DNA of 64,000 nucleotides from Paenibacillus sp. JJ-100 (GTDB taxonomy: Bacteria; Bacillota; Bacilli; Paenibacillales; Paenibacillaceae), in the NCBI RefSeq assembly GCF_948329825.1, contig NZ_CAOJCM010000005.1:62001-126000 (forward strand), given 5' to 3'. The notes under the pieces were generated by a model, which saw only the letters and a program-made list of their open reading frames with translations, was not told the origin of the DNA and searched no databases. Below are positions 37,115 to 46,223 of the stretch, one piece after another. A program made the position numbers and the translations under genes. Each line of letters opens with the position of its first letter. Within the stretch, counting starts at the first letter, position 1.

Positions 37115-37147
37115 AAAAACCGGTATCTGCGTCACGCAGATATCCGG
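37115..37147 (-). terminator. Terminator of the AraC-type regulator gene
   Basis: A stem of 12-13 bp, CCGG plus TATCTGCG with complements (37120-37131/37135-37147), then TTTTT on the minus strand. It separates the regulator from the importer operon. Apart from this and the cre region, 36887-37215 shows nothing. Confidence 0.85.
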
Positions 37148-37215
37148 CGAGGAATAAAGCAGCTATATCCTGACATCCTTCCGCTAATAAGCACTTCTCA
37201 TTGAACCTCTCCCCT

Positions 37216-39660
37216 TTAAAACCATTGCTCCCGGTACTGGGATGGGGTGATGCCCTCCTGTTTTTTGAAAATACGATTAAAGTAACTATGTTGGTATCCA
37301 ACCGCTGCCGCGACATCGTTGATCCGCATGGTTGTTTCACGCAGCAGTTGTTTGGCTGCATCCATGCGAATACGTGTGACATAATCAATAAAGTTACTTC
37401 CTGACACTTGTTTGAAGGCTTTGCTTAAAGCGTATGGGGTCATCTGCTCGATGTCTGCACAGATTTCCAATGAAACATCGCTTGCATAATGCTGTTCGAT
37501 ATATCTCATCGTGCGCTCAACAACTTGTTTCAACGGCTCTTGGGAGCGTGAGTGCATCTCTTGTATATATGGTAAAAAAACATCCTGAACCATCCACTCC
37601 CGCATCTGTGCCGGCTCGCGGATCGCAGACAATTGTTCATACATGTTGCTACCACCAAACAATGTATAAGGTGTAACCCCTGTCTGCAGCATCATATGTT
37701 GGACACTACCAAGTAATTGCATCATCATCTGATGGACCTGAAATTCAGTGCGTCCCGCACCCGTAATCTCAGACATAAAGGTTATAAGCGCTTGCTCCGC
37801 CTCAGATAGATTCACCAGCCGCAGCGCCTGAATGATCTCACGTTCCAGCCCCAGCGGATATGAAGCGCCCTCATCGTTACGAAAACACTGCTCATCCTCC
37901 AGATCGAGAATCTGACTACCCTCTTCTACGCGGCGGTATGCTGCGGCCTGCTCCATCTCCACAAGCTGTCCGGGCAATTCCAGCAGCGCATTCACGGGCC
38001 TGCTGACCATCAATGTCACCTTCAATTTTAGTGTGCGCGCAATGACGTCTACCAGTTCCTCTGCCCATACGAGGGTCTGGGCTTTGATCGATTCAGACGC
38101 AGGAGCGATAATCAGCATCGCCGAAGAGAGGTTGTGAAAATTCATCACACTGACCTGACTGAAATACGCTCTCGCAACCTCCTGAATGATATTCACTGCG
38201 GCAAAGGTTACTAACCCCTTATCCTGACTCCCGAATCGACCCTGCAACTGGTCATATCCCGTAAAATACATCTGTACCAGCAGAAACTGCTTGTCTTCCA
38301 GTTCAAAGCCCAGATGAGACATTCGCTGGTGCAGATCCTCTTCGCTATAAGCATACATATGTCCCTGGATAAGCTGTAACATGAAGCTGTTCCGCAGATG
38401 CGGAAGCTGCTCCTGCAGCTGGCGATGTGCCGATACACTCCGCGACGTCAGCTCGTGCCACTGCTGCTCCAACAGTTCGAACTCATCCCACTTGGTCCCC
38501 ACGGTTTCTTGGTCGCTATCCCTGTCACTTCGCACAGGCATAAGCAGATGCAACATACGGGCAACCGGGGAATATATCTGACGTGAGGCGAACCAGGACA
38601 GAAGCAGCCCCAGTATAAGACTGCCCGCACTGGCAGCCACGATGATCTGGGACACTAGCTTGACGGGAGACGTGACCGCATCCAAAGGTGCAGCCGAAAC
38701 ATAGGTCCATGCCGAATCAATCCGATCCAACGTCCCGTACGAAACAGAGTAGGTCTGATTCTCATAACGAAATAGAAAGGAACGACTGTCCTTGTGAAGG
38801 TTCATCTCTTCTTTGAGCTGTTGTTCAAAAGCAGCATGCGGCCTGTTATTGCCCGAATCGCCTGATGTGAGTGTACGCCCTCTTTCATCCATCAGGAAGG
38901 TTACCCCATCATCATATGGAGTAAGCGTTTTCAACAAACTCGAAATTTTTTCATTATCCAAGGTGACGATCAGAGCACCAAACGGGTGAATGCTTTCCCC
39001 GGGTATTTTATGAACGAGCACCAGTGGATTTCTCTGAGCCGTATTCAGAGATTTCTCTTGGTCTTTGATTAAAGACTGCTCTTGATCTGTATTTAGGCCC
39101 TTATCTTGATAAGCCGCTACTCCTGTGTTTGTCTCTTTCTTGCTGCCGGGTCGCCAATCCGTCCAATAGACATGGTTGCCCATGGTCAGATAACGTTGAT
39201 AAGCTGCTGGAAGCGAGCTGTCTGTCAATTCGGTATACTCGCGGTCAAACAGAATTGGCTCGGGTTCCTCCAGATACAGTTGTACGGATTGTATTAACGG
39301 ATGAGAGCCCTGCAGTACATACAATGTCGTTACGATCTCCTGCGTTTCCTTAAAATAATAAATAAAATCCAGATTCCGCAGCGCATTGCCAAACCTGGGT
39401 TCAAATGCCCAATGAGATAAGTTCATCTCTAGGTAAGCGAGCTGGTCGTCCACATTTCTGGCACGGTTCTCAATCTGGCTCTGATGCATGCGATTAAATT
39501 CATTTTCCATCCGTCCAACGACCAGCTGGTACATCACGATACCCGTAATCAATCCAGGAATACTGACGATCAAAAGAATGAGTATCAAGCTGTTTCGGTA
39601 GAAACGGCCCTTGTGCCTTGTCATTCGCCATTCAGGCCAATCCTTGAGTCTGACGGTCAT
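37216..39660 (-). CDS. Membrane-bound AraC-family sensor-regulator
   Basis: A one-protein sensor and transcription factor, about 814 residues. TM1 (SLILILLIVSIPGLITGIV) is near the N-terminus. A roughly 240-residue extracellular Cache-like sensor follows, then TM2 (IIVAASAGSLILGLLLSWF), a cytoplasmic linker and a C-terminal AraC DNA-binding domain (SLEICADIEQMTPYALSKAF and INDVAAAVGYQHSYFNRIF). Such proteins activate neighbouring sugar operons in Paenibacillus. The sensor domain contains a threefold 8-residue repeat. The start at 39660 is the best guess; a Met at 39744 is possible. Confidence 0.87.
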   Translation of the reverse strand: MTVRLKDWPEWRMTRHKGRFYRNSLILILLIVSIPGLITGIVMYQLVVGRMENEFNRMHQSQIENRARNVDDQLAYLEMNLSHWAFEPRFGNALRNLDFIYYFKETQEIVTTLYVLQGSHPLIQSVQLYLEEPEPILFDREYTELTDSSLPAAYQRYLTMGNHVYWTDWRPGSKKETNTGVAAYQDKGLNTDQEQSLIKDQEKSLNTAQRNPLVLVHKIPGESIHPFGALIVTLDNEKISSLLKTLTPYDDGVTFLMDERGRTLTSGDSGNNRPHAAFEQQLKEEMNLHKDSRSFLFRYENQTYSVSYGTLDRIDSAWTYVSAAPLDAVTSPVKLVSQIIVAASAGSLILGLLLSWFASRQIYSPVARMLHLLMPVRSDRDSDQETVGTKWDEFELLEQQWHELTSRSVSAHRQLQEQLPHLRNSFMLQLIQGHMYAYSEEDLHQRMSHLGFELEDKQFLLVQMYFTGYDQLQGRFGSQDKGLVTFAAVNIIQEVARAYFSQVSVMNFHNLSSAMLIIAPASESIKAQTLVWAEELVDVIARTLKLKVTLMVSRPVNALLELPGQLVEMEQAAAYRRVEEGSQILDLEDEQCFRNDEGASYPLGLEREIIQALRLVNLSEAEQALITFMSEITGAGRTEFQVHQMMMQLLGSVQHMMLQTGVTPYTLFGGSNMYEQLSAIREPAQMREWMVQDVFLPYIQEMHSRSQEPLKQVVERTMRYIEQHYASDVSLEICADIEQMTPYALSKAFKQVSGSNFIDYVTRIRMDAAKQLLRETTMRINDVAAAVGYQHSYFNRIFKKQEGITPSQYREQWF

Positions 39661-39910
39661 GAAGTATTCTTCAACTCCCTGTTCAATAGTTAAGTAAAGT
39701 TGTACGCCGCATGCCTGTCTTCTATTTACTATCGTTATGATCATCCAATCTTCACTGAGAAAAAATGGATAACATCCGTTTTCTGTATTATACGCACAAT
39801 TCTCTTTTTATTGAACACGTTTCAGATGGTCATTTTTTTAACCAATGTTTTATTAACATGACAAAATGGATTACAATAGACTGAAAGCAGATTTGAAGGA
39901 GGCCTTTTAG

Positions 39911-41269
39911 ATGAAAGAACAAGCATATTTGGAGCAAAACCGGGACAAACATCTGGCAGAACTGAAAGAATGGTTATCCATTCCAAGTATTTCTGCCATT
40001 TCTGAACATAAAGTAGATGTTAATCGTGCAGCACAATGGGCAGCCGATGCACTCATACGTGCAGGGATGGAAAATGTAGAAGTTATCCAAACGGCTGGTC
40101 ATCCTATTGTATATGGAGATCATCTGCATGCTCCGGGTAAACCGACCGCCCTGATCTACGGACACTACGATGTACAACCTGTTGATCCGCTGAACCTATG
40201 GGAGACACCTCCTTTTGAACCAACGATTCGTGACGGCAAATTGTATGCCCGGGGTGCGACGGATGATAAGGGGCAAATTTTTATACATATCAAAGCCGTT
40301 GAAGCGCTGCTTGCTGAAAATAAAGAGTTGCCTATTAACGTGAAATTCTGTATCGAAGGTGAAGAGGAGATCTCCAGCCCGAACTTACCAATCTACCTGA
40401 ACGACAATACGGACAAATTGCGGGCGGACATGGTGCTCATCTCGGATACATCCCTTCTGGAAAAAGGAAAACCGGCCATCTCCACGGGCCTGCGCGGCCT
40501 TTGTTCCATGCATGTGGACCTGTTCACCGCCAACACCGACTTGCACTCAGGCTCCTTCGGCGGTGGTGTACCGAATGCACTTCACACCCTTGTTTCCCTC
40601 TTGGCTTCACTACATGATGACCAAGGTCGCGTGAGTGTGGATGGGTTCTATGACGGTGTTCTACCCTTGTCCCCGGAGATGAGAGAAGAGTTCGTGAAGC
40701 AAGGCTTCAATGAAGAACAGCTTCGTCAAGATCTCGGACTAGAACAATTATATGGCGAAGAAGGATATTCCTTCGTAGAACGAGTAGGCGCTCGTCCGAC
40801 ACTGGAGCTAAATGGTGTATGGGGCGGCTTCCAGGGCGAAGGCAGTAAAACGGTTATTCCCAAAGAAGCTCACGCCAAAATTACGTGCCGTCTGGTCGCA
40901 AATCAAGATCCGCAGCATGTACTCGATTCCATTGAAGCTCATCTGCGTGCACATGTACAGCCAGGTGCGACATTACAGATCAAACAGATCGAGAAAGCTT
41001 TTGCGTTCAATACCGATCCATCTGACCCAATCCTGCAAAAAGCTGCAGATGCCTATGAAAAAGTATATGGCGTGCGCGCTCTTTTCACCAAGGATGGCGG
41101 CTCCATTCCGATCGTAGAGAAGCTTTCCCGTGTGCTGGGCGTACCTGCGGTTTTGATGGGCTTTGGTCTGCCCGACGAGAATCTGCATGCTCCGAATGAA
41201 CATTTCAACTTGGAGAACTTCGATAAAGGGTTGCTGACCGTAGTGGAGTTTATGAAAAGCTTGGCTTAA
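39911..41269 (+). CDS. M20 family dipeptidase/metallopeptidase
   Basis: A zinc aminopeptidase-type enzyme of 452 residues, related to CNDP/PepV-type dipeptidases. It shows the metal motifs YGHYDVQPVDP and ARGATDDKG near 85-125, the catalytic CIEGEEEISSPNL, a dimerisation domain with NTDLHSGSFGG, and a late HAPNEHFN. AAGGAGG precedes the ATG. It is monocistronic and divergent from the AraC-type gene. The cytoplasmic peptide substrate is undefined. Confidence 0.9.
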   Translation: MKEQAYLEQNRDKHLAELKEWLSIPSISAISEHKVDVNRAAQWAADALIRAGMENVEVIQTAGHPIVYGDHLHAPGKPTALIYGHYDVQPVDPLNLWETPPFEPTIRDGKLYARGATDDKGQIFIHIKAVEALLAENKELPINVKFCIEGEEEISSPNLPIYLNDNTDKLRADMVLISDTSLLEKGKPAISTGLRGLCSMHVDLFTANTDLHSGSFGGGVPNALHTLVSLLASLHDDQGRVSVDGFYDGVLPLSPEMREEFVKQGFNEEQLRQDLGLEQLYGEEGYSFVERVGARPTLELNGVWGGFQGEGSKTVIPKEAHAKITCRLVANQDPQHVLDSIEAHLRAHVQPGATLQIKQIEKAFAFNTDPSDPILQKAADAYEKVYGVRALFTKDGGSIPIVEKLSRVLGVPAVLMGFGLPDENLHAPNEHFNLENFDKGLLTVVEFMKSLA

Positions 41270-41278
41270 CGGTTAAAA

Positions 41279-41793
41279 CGGAATGTGGGGCGCGTGTGTG
41301 GACGTTCCGGTGGCGAATCGTTCTTCCGATCGCTGTTATTGCCAGATTTCATTGAATTCCCTTGTTCCAAGGAAGAAATCCGGCAATAAAGGCGAGCGCT
41401 ACGCTTCTCCAGAATCGATTTCGCCTCCTCCACTACGTTAGCGCTCCCGTTGTTCATTTTAAAGATGAAGCCTACCTTTTTGGGAGGTAGTGCAATAAGA
41501 AAAATGGAATGAGGGGCGCGTGTGTGGACGTTCTGGTGGCGAATCGTTCTTCCGATCGCTGTTATTGCCAGATTTCATTGAATTCCCTTGTTTCAAGGAT
41601 GAAATCCGGCAATAAAGGCGAGCGCTACGCTTCTCCAGAATCGATTTCGCCTCCTCCACTACGTTAACGCTCCCGTTGTTCATTTTAAAGATGAAGCCTA
41701 CCTTTTTGGGAGGTAGTGCAATAAGAAAAACGGAATGTGGGGCGCGTGTGTGGACGTTCCGGTGGCGAATTGTTCTTCCGATCGCTGTTATTG
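41279..41793. repeat. 226-bp tandem repeat, 2.3 copies
   Basis: Two nearly identical 226-bp units (41279-41504, 41505-41730) plus a 63-base partial third (41731-41793), differing by only a few bases. Each full unit contains an inverted repeat: in copy 1, ATTGCC-A-GATTTC (41338-41350) pairs with GAAATC-C-GGCAAT (41375-41387). The unit is GC-richer than its flanks and lies just after the peptidase stop. The frames on its minus strand are not convincing genes. Confidence 0.9.
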
Positions 41794-41817
41794 CTCGCTT
41801 CAATAGTGTAAAAAAAT

Positions 41818-41853
41818 TAAAAAAACGATGGCCTACACGGTCATCGTTTTTTT
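41818..41853. terminator. Bidirectional terminator
   Basis: AAAAAAACGATG pairs with CATCGTTTTTTT around an 11-base loop, beyond the tandem repeat. Confidence 0.8.
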
Positions 41854-41991
41854 ATATTTTCGTTTGTACAGGAATTCTAGTTCCTACGCGAACAAAATAT
41901 ATAAACTACAAAATCGCCTAACTGGCGACCTTCTAGTTGGTTCTCGGAATGACGTTGTCATCTCCCAGAGGCATATAAGGTTTGAATCAAA

Positions 41992-42020
41992 CGAACAAAG
42001 AGGCCTAAAAGGCCTCTTCG
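41992..42020 (-). terminator. Terminator of the 42033-42404 gene
   Basis: AAGAGGCCT (41998-42006) pairs perfectly with AGGCCTCTT (42010-42018) around a 3-base loop; CGAA/TTCG extends the outer end. The T-run is weak. Confidence 0.55.
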
Positions 42021-42032
42021 TTGAGTACAACT

Positions 42033-42404
42033 TTACGGACGGAATGTCGTGAATTTCAGCATGTGCACCAGTTTGGAGAAATGTGTAATTTCCAGATCTA
42101 CGTCTCTGGTATCTGTGCCTGCCATGGCCAAGTTAGCTCGCAACGTTCTGCGCGTATTCATCATACCTTCAATGAGCTTCATGACCGTATTGCGTCCACG
42201 ATGGTCCACAATCATGTATTTTTTGCGTACATCGAGCTCGATCCATAGGATGTTGTTAAACGTAGTGAACAAATGTTTGCGGTACTGCTCCATATCCGTC
42301 TCATTGTAATGCTCGCCATAAAAAGCATAATATCCGTGAATGTGCAGTTTCTCCGCAAGCACGGGGATAAACGGATCATGTTCCAGCATGGCTTTACGTT
42401 CCAT
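42033..42404 (-). CDS. Hypothetical protein, 123 aa
   Basis: A soluble protein starting MERKAMLEHDPFIPVLAEKL, with alternating charged and hydrophobic segments and no recognised domain or membrane span. The ATG at 42404 is preceded by GGAGG at 7 bases; a Met 11 codons earlier has no site. It lies downstream of nagA on the same strand, separated by a hairpin, and has its own terminator. Function unknown. Confidence 0.65.
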   Translation of the reverse strand: MERKAMLEHDPFIPVLAEKLHIHGYYAFYGEHYNETDMEQYRKHLFTTFNNILWIELDVRKKYMIVDHRGRNTVMKLIEGMMNTRRTLRANLAMAGTDTRDVDLEITHFSKLVHMLKFTTFRP

Positions 42405-42428
42405 GTTCATGCCTCCGTAATGATCCGA

Positions 42429-42449
42429 AGATCTCATTTTTTGAGATCT
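42429..42449. promoter_or_regulatory. Palindrome between nagA and the downstream gene
   Basis: AGATCTCA and TGAGATCT are exact complements around a 5-base loop, just upstream of the 42404 gene. It could be a weak hairpin terminator for nagA or an operator; there is no T-run in the nagA direction. Confidence 0.4.
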
Positions 42450-42479
42450 ATTTTAACATATTGTTCACTGCATTTCCTC

Positions 42480-43694
42480 TCAAACGCCGATTTTTCTACC
42501 CTTCACCCATACCGTATCAATGTCCAAGTTCTCGTTCAGCAAAACAATATCTGCCTGCTTCCCTTTCGCGAGTGAACCTGTGCGGTGATCTATACCAAGT
42601 AGGCGTGCAGGCGTCAGACTGGCTGCCCTTGAAGCTGCTACCAGACTCAGCCCTACTTCCTGTACGAGATACCTGAAGCCGCGAACCATGGTCAAGGTAC
42701 TTCCAGCCAAAGCCCCGCCTTCCTTCAAACGAGCCTCGCCGTTCTTGACGATCACGGGCAGGTCTCCGATTTTATATTCACCGTCGTCTAGCCCGGCTGC
42801 TGCCATCGCATCCGTAATCAGCACAAGCTGATCATTTCCTTGTTTCACTTGAGCAAGGATTGAAATTGCGGCTGGATGCACATGTATACCATCTGCAATA
42901 ATTTCAGCACTGATGCGAGGATCACTCAGCACAGCTCCCGCTGTTCCCGGATTACGATGATGCAGCGGTGTCATCGCATTAAACATATGCACCGCATGAT
43001 GCAGTCCGTATTCTACTGCACGCTGCACATCCTCATAGGTAGAATCTGTGTGGCCAAGGGCGGCTGTAATCCGCTGCTCTCGGAGCCAGGAGATGACCTC
43101 CAGCGCGCCTTCACGTTCCGGCGCCAACGTTACTTGACGAATAAGGCCAGGGTACTGTTTCTCCCATTCCTGTAGCCAGCTGACATTCGGGAGCACGATG
43201 TGATCCGGATTTTGCGCACCAGGCCACTTCGGACTGAAAAAAGGTCCTTCCAAATGCACACCCTCAAGCTGGGCATATGGCATGTCCCCGGAACGGTAGC
43301 GGTCTACTTCTGCCAGAACATGATCCAGACGCTCCTTCGGAGCCGTCATTGACGTTGCCAGCATCGCCGTTGTTCCCTGTGAACTATGAAAAGAGGTGAT
43401 CTTGTCCAGCACTTCTGGACTGGCATCCATGAAATCTTCTCCGTTGCCACCATGTACATGGATGTCAATAAAGCCAGGCACAATCAGGCCCGCCCTCTTG
43501 GCAGGAAGTGACCTCGCTTCTCGGCGAATCAGTTCAGGTAGACCTTCCGATATGCCGGCATATACAATTTTCCCCGCGCGCCAAGCGATCAGACCGTCTT
43601 CCAGCAATTCATTCGCAAGAAGCAGTCTGCCGCGGAGCAAGGTTACCTTTTTTTCCAATTCACCGCTACTATTCATAGGGTTGGCTTCGTTCAT
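42480..43694 (-). CDS. nagA: N-acetylglucosamine-6-phosphate deacetylase
   Basis: Removes acetate from GlcNAc-6-P to give GlcN-6-P for NagB. It is an amidohydrolase of 404 residues with metal motifs IDIHVHGGNGEDFMD, GHTDSTY and HAVHMFNAMTP, a late catalytic ITDAMAAAG, and the end GSLAKGKQADIVLLN. The ATG at 43694 overlaps the nagB stop (ATGA) and follows GGGAG; the longer frame to 43748 would sit inside nagB. It is the last gene of rpiR-nagB-nagA, so amino-sugar catabolism is clear. Confidence 0.93.
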   Translation of the reverse strand: MNEANPMNSSGELEKKVTLLRGRLLLANELLEDGLIAWRAGKIVYAGISEGLPELIRREARSLPAKRAGLIVPGFIDIHVHGGNGEDFMDASPEVLDKITSFHSSQGTTAMLATSMTAPKERLDHVLAEVDRYRSGDMPYAQLEGVHLEGPFFSPKWPGAQNPDHIVLPNVSWLQEWEKQYPGLIRQVTLAPEREGALEVISWLREQRITAALGHTDSTYEDVQRAVEYGLHHAVHMFNAMTPLHHRNPGTAGAVLSDPRISAEIIADGIHVHPAAISILAQVKQGNDQLVLITDAMAAAGLDDGEYKIGDLPVIVKNGEARLKEGGALAGSTLTMVRGFRYLVQEVGLSLVAASRAASLTPARLLGIDHRTGSLAKGKQADIVLLNENLDIDTVWVKGRKIGV

Positions 43695-44419
43695 CGAACC
43701 AGGCTCCCTGCCGCACGATCCAGCAAAACAACCACATTCGGATGACACTGTAGCAGCGATGCTGGACAGGATGTTGTGATCGGACCCATGAATGCTTCAC
43801 GGATAATCTCCGCTTTTTCCTCTCCACGAGCAATGAGCAGGATCTGTTTCGCTTTTAAAATCGAACCCACTCCCATCGTAATCGCTTGCGTTGGAACTTC
43901 ATCGATGCTGTCAAAAAAACGGGCATTGGCCTGTCTTGTCTCTTCCTTCAGGTCTACCACATGAGTGATTGCCGTCAATTCCGTTGCCGGTTCATTAAAA
44001 GCGATATGGCCATTATGACCGATCCCTAGGATCTGCAGATCCACAGGCCCCAGATCCTCCAGACGCCGCTCGTAATCCGCACATTCTGCTGCCAAGTCTG
44101 ACGCCTCTCCATTCGGCACATTCGTCCGAGACAGATCGATATCAATGTGATTGAATAACTGCTCATTCATGAAACTGCGATAACTCTCACGATGCTTTGT
44201 AGGCAAACCTACATACTCATCCAGGTTAAAAGAATGAGCCTGAGCAAAGCTAACCAGACCTTTTTGATGCATTGTAATTAATTGTTTATAAATACCTACA
44301 GGTGAACTTCCTGTGGCAAGTCCAAGGACTGCACGAGGTTTCGTTTGCAGCAAACTGGCGATCAGGCCTGCACCTGTCATGTTCAAGTCTTCTTCATTTT
44401 CAAAAATATGAATATTCAT
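43691..44419 (-). CDS. nagB: Glucosamine-6-phosphate deaminase
   Basis: Converts GlcN-6-P to fructose-6-P and ammonia. It is 242 residues, standard for the Firmicute form without the C-terminal regulatory extension. Motifs: LGLATGSSPVGIY, FNLDEYVGLP and LGIGHNGHIAFNEPA. GGAGG precedes the ATG by about 10 bases. It overlaps nagA by 4 bases and begins 3 bases after the rpiR-type gene stop, so the three are translated as a coupled unit. Confidence 0.95.
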   Translation of the reverse strand: MNIHIFENEEDLNMTGAGLIASLLQTKPRAVLGLATGSSPVGIYKQLITMHQKGLVSFAQAHSFNLDEYVGLPTKHRESYRSFMNEQLFNHIDIDLSRTNVPNGEASDLAAECADYERRLEDLGPVDLQILGIGHNGHIAFNEPATELTAITHVVDLKEETRQANARFFDSIDEVPTQAITMGVGSILKAKQILLIARGEEKAEIIREAFMGPITTSCPASLLQCHPNVVVLLDRAAGSLVR

Positions 44420-44422
44420 CTG

Positions 44423-45286
44423 TTAAGCACCTCCGAAGTAATGGTAACGATAGGACTGTACATTGTGATACGACTGCTCTAGCTTAGGGATAAATTGATT
44501 AAAGTCCGCACTTAACATACCTGTGAACAAAATATCAATCACATGCAGTAGCGCAAGACGTGAAGCCATGTCCCCGCGCCGCATCCCCTCTTCAAGAGAG
44601 GAAGTAAAAAGTGGAATATCCGACACTGACGCCAGGGTGTTACTACCGTAAGAAGTCAGCGAGATGGTGGAAGCTCCGGCTTGTTTCGCACAAGTCAAGG
44701 CATCGATTGTCTCCGGAGTTTCACCTGAGTAGGATACGGCCATTGCCACATCTCCGTGCCTCAGTGAAGAAGCAGATGTAATCTGCATATGTGAATCGGA
44801 AAATGCGGTACAGCTTTTACCGATTCGCACCAGCTTCTGATAGAAATCCTGTGTTACGATGGATGAGGTAGCAACACCGTACAGATCAATACGGCTGGCC
44901 TGACATAATAGCTGCACCGTTCGTTCCAGCCTGCCTAAATCCAGTAAACGTGTAGTATCTGCAATGGAAGCGATATGATTCGCTTCGATGGCTTCAACGA
45001 TTTTGGATAACGAGTTGCCTGCGACTATATCCTGATAGGCCATGTCGTTCGGTGAATGCGACAACTCGGCGGCGAGTTTCATTTTGAGGTCAGGAAATCC
45101 TTTGAAATGGAATGATTTGCAAAAACGGGTCACTGTCGCCGTGCTCGTCCCGCTCTGTTCTGCCAATTTGTTAATCGTCATTCTTGGCACGTCAGACGGC
45201 GATTGTAAAATCACTTCGGCAATGCGTCGTTCTTGTGACGGCAAATGGTCCAATTCTTGTTGCAGCGCATGTAATATGGCTGTCAT
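44423..45286 (-). CDS. MurR/RpiR-family transcriptional regulator
   Basis: Likely controls its own nag operon in response to amino-sugar phosphates. It is 287 residues: an N-terminal RpiR helix-turn-helix domain (MTINKLAEQSGTSTATVTRF) and a C-terminal SIS sugar-phosphate-binding domain (MAVSYSGETPETIDAL, GASTISLTSYGSNTLA). The ATG at 45286 follows AGAGGTG; an earlier Met 13 codons up has no site. A palindrome 51 bases upstream could be its operator. Confidence 0.88.
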   Translation of the reverse strand: MTAILHALQQELDHLPSQERRIAEVILQSPSDVPRMTINKLAEQSGTSTATVTRFCKSFHFKGFPDLKMKLAAELSHSPNDMAYQDIVAGNSLSKIVEAIEANHIASIADTTRLLDLGRLERTVQLLCQASRIDLYGVATSSIVTQDFYQKLVRIGKSCTAFSDSHMQITSASSLRHGDVAMAVSYSGETPETIDALTCAKQAGASTISLTSYGSNTLASVSDIPLFTSSLEEGMRRGDMASRLALLHVIDILFTGMLSADFNQFIPKLEQSYHNVQSYRYHYFGGA

Positions 45287-45336
45287 AGACACCTCTTTGG
45301 AGTGAAATTTTTTTTTGATAATCATCCAATTCTAAA

Positions 45337-45349
45337 GAAAATAATTTTC
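45337..45349. promoter_or_regulatory. Palindrome, candidate RpiR operator
   Basis: GAAAATAATTTTC is a perfect 13-base palindrome around a central A, 51 bases upstream of the rpiR-type start. AT-rich half-sites of this kind suit RpiR regulators, but the binding motif of this protein is unknown. The rest of 45350-45710 is AT-rich and shows no gene. Confidence 0.35.
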
Positions 45350-45713
45350 ACGCCTTTATTGTAGCCAAGATCCTCTAGTAAAGCAAGTGGATTTTCGCTT
45401 GAGCTGCTATGAGCCATAATGTGTACTAAAACAGACCTATTCAGATTCAGATTACGCCCAACCACTGGACACAGTAGACATTAGTTATGCCTTCTTGAAT
45501 GGAAACGAGGGCATAAATATAAATTCACATTATAACAAAAAAGTATTACATTTTAATATAAGCCATTTTTATTACATTTAATATAAAAAATATATTTTAT
45601 ACCAAATTGATGAAAATTGCAATTATTGATCATAAAGAAATATGACACAAAAGTTGTAGTCTACTGCATTTGATACTAAAAGGAGATCATAAATTGGAGT
45701 TTTTCACAAACAT

Positions 45714-45760
45714 AAAAGCCTTTCTCCATGCTTCATACGGAAGGATAGAGAAAGGCTTTT
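45714..45760 (-). terminator. Terminator of gerE
   Basis: AAAAGCCTTTCTC (45714-45726) is exactly complementary to 45748-45760, giving a 13-bp stem ending in TTTT on both strands. Confidence 0.8.
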
Positions 45761-45788
45761 GTGTTGTCTGTTTAACTGTGGTTCGCAA

Positions 45789-46016
45789 CTAAATCTTCAG
45801 TTCTCCGAGCTTGATTAGCTCTACAACTGCCTGCGAACGACCCTTAACATTGAGTTTCTGCATCACATTGGAGATATGGTTACGCACCGTTTTCTCGCTG
45901 ATGAATAACTGCCCTGCGATGTCACGCGTTGTTTTGTCCTGAACCAGTAATTCGAATACTTCGCGTTCACGGTGGGTCAACAAAAATTTACTTTTATGAT
46001 GATCGATACCCTTCAA
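45789..46016 (-). CDS. gerE: Spore germination/late mother-cell regulator GerE
   Basis: A small LuxR-type helix-turn-helix regulator (75 residues) that modulates sigma-K genes for coat assembly late in sporulation. Nearly the whole protein is the conserved domain: LLTHREREVFELLVQDKTT, then FISEKTVRNHISNVMQKL and GRSQAVVELIKLGEL, very close to Bacillus GerE as I know it. The start is TTG, with AGGAGGGG six bases upstream. It is monocistronic. Confidence 0.95.
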   Translation of the reverse strand: MKGIDHHKSKFLLTHREREVFELLVQDKTTRDIAGQLFISEKTVRNHISNVMQKLNVKGRSQAVVELIKLGELKI

Positions 46017-46163
46017 TGTTCACCCCTCCTTGCTCGGGTTGTGTTGGTGTAACAAGGTTAAGGGGATACAGTCAACTCATCTTATGTAAGGTCAAGGGCG
46101 TTGGTTCAGTTTTAAAAGAAAAATGGGCTGCCTTTCGATTCTGTCTTGTCCACGGTTATAACA

Positions 46164-46208
46164 AATATGCCTTTGCCGTAGAAGGATCTCCACTGACAAA
46201 GGCATATT
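46164..46208 (-). terminator. Terminator of the YhcN/YlaJ lipoprotein gene
   Basis: AATATGCCTTTG (46164-46175) pairs exactly with CAAAGGCATATT (46197-46208); the following T-run is interrupted. Confidence 0.6.
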
Positions 46209-46223
46209 CACAATTACTTCGTC

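Noticed and set aside
41266..41803. Two minus-strand frames (64 and 115 codons) inside the tandem repeat
   Set aside because: They repeat the same peptide because the DNA repeats, lack ribosome sites and look like by-products of the 226-bp unit.
45694..45792. 32-codon TTG frame with AAAGGAG upstream, between the nag operon and gerE
   Set aside because: The ribosome site is good, but the frame runs straight through the gerE terminator stem and overlaps the gerE stop; probably chance.
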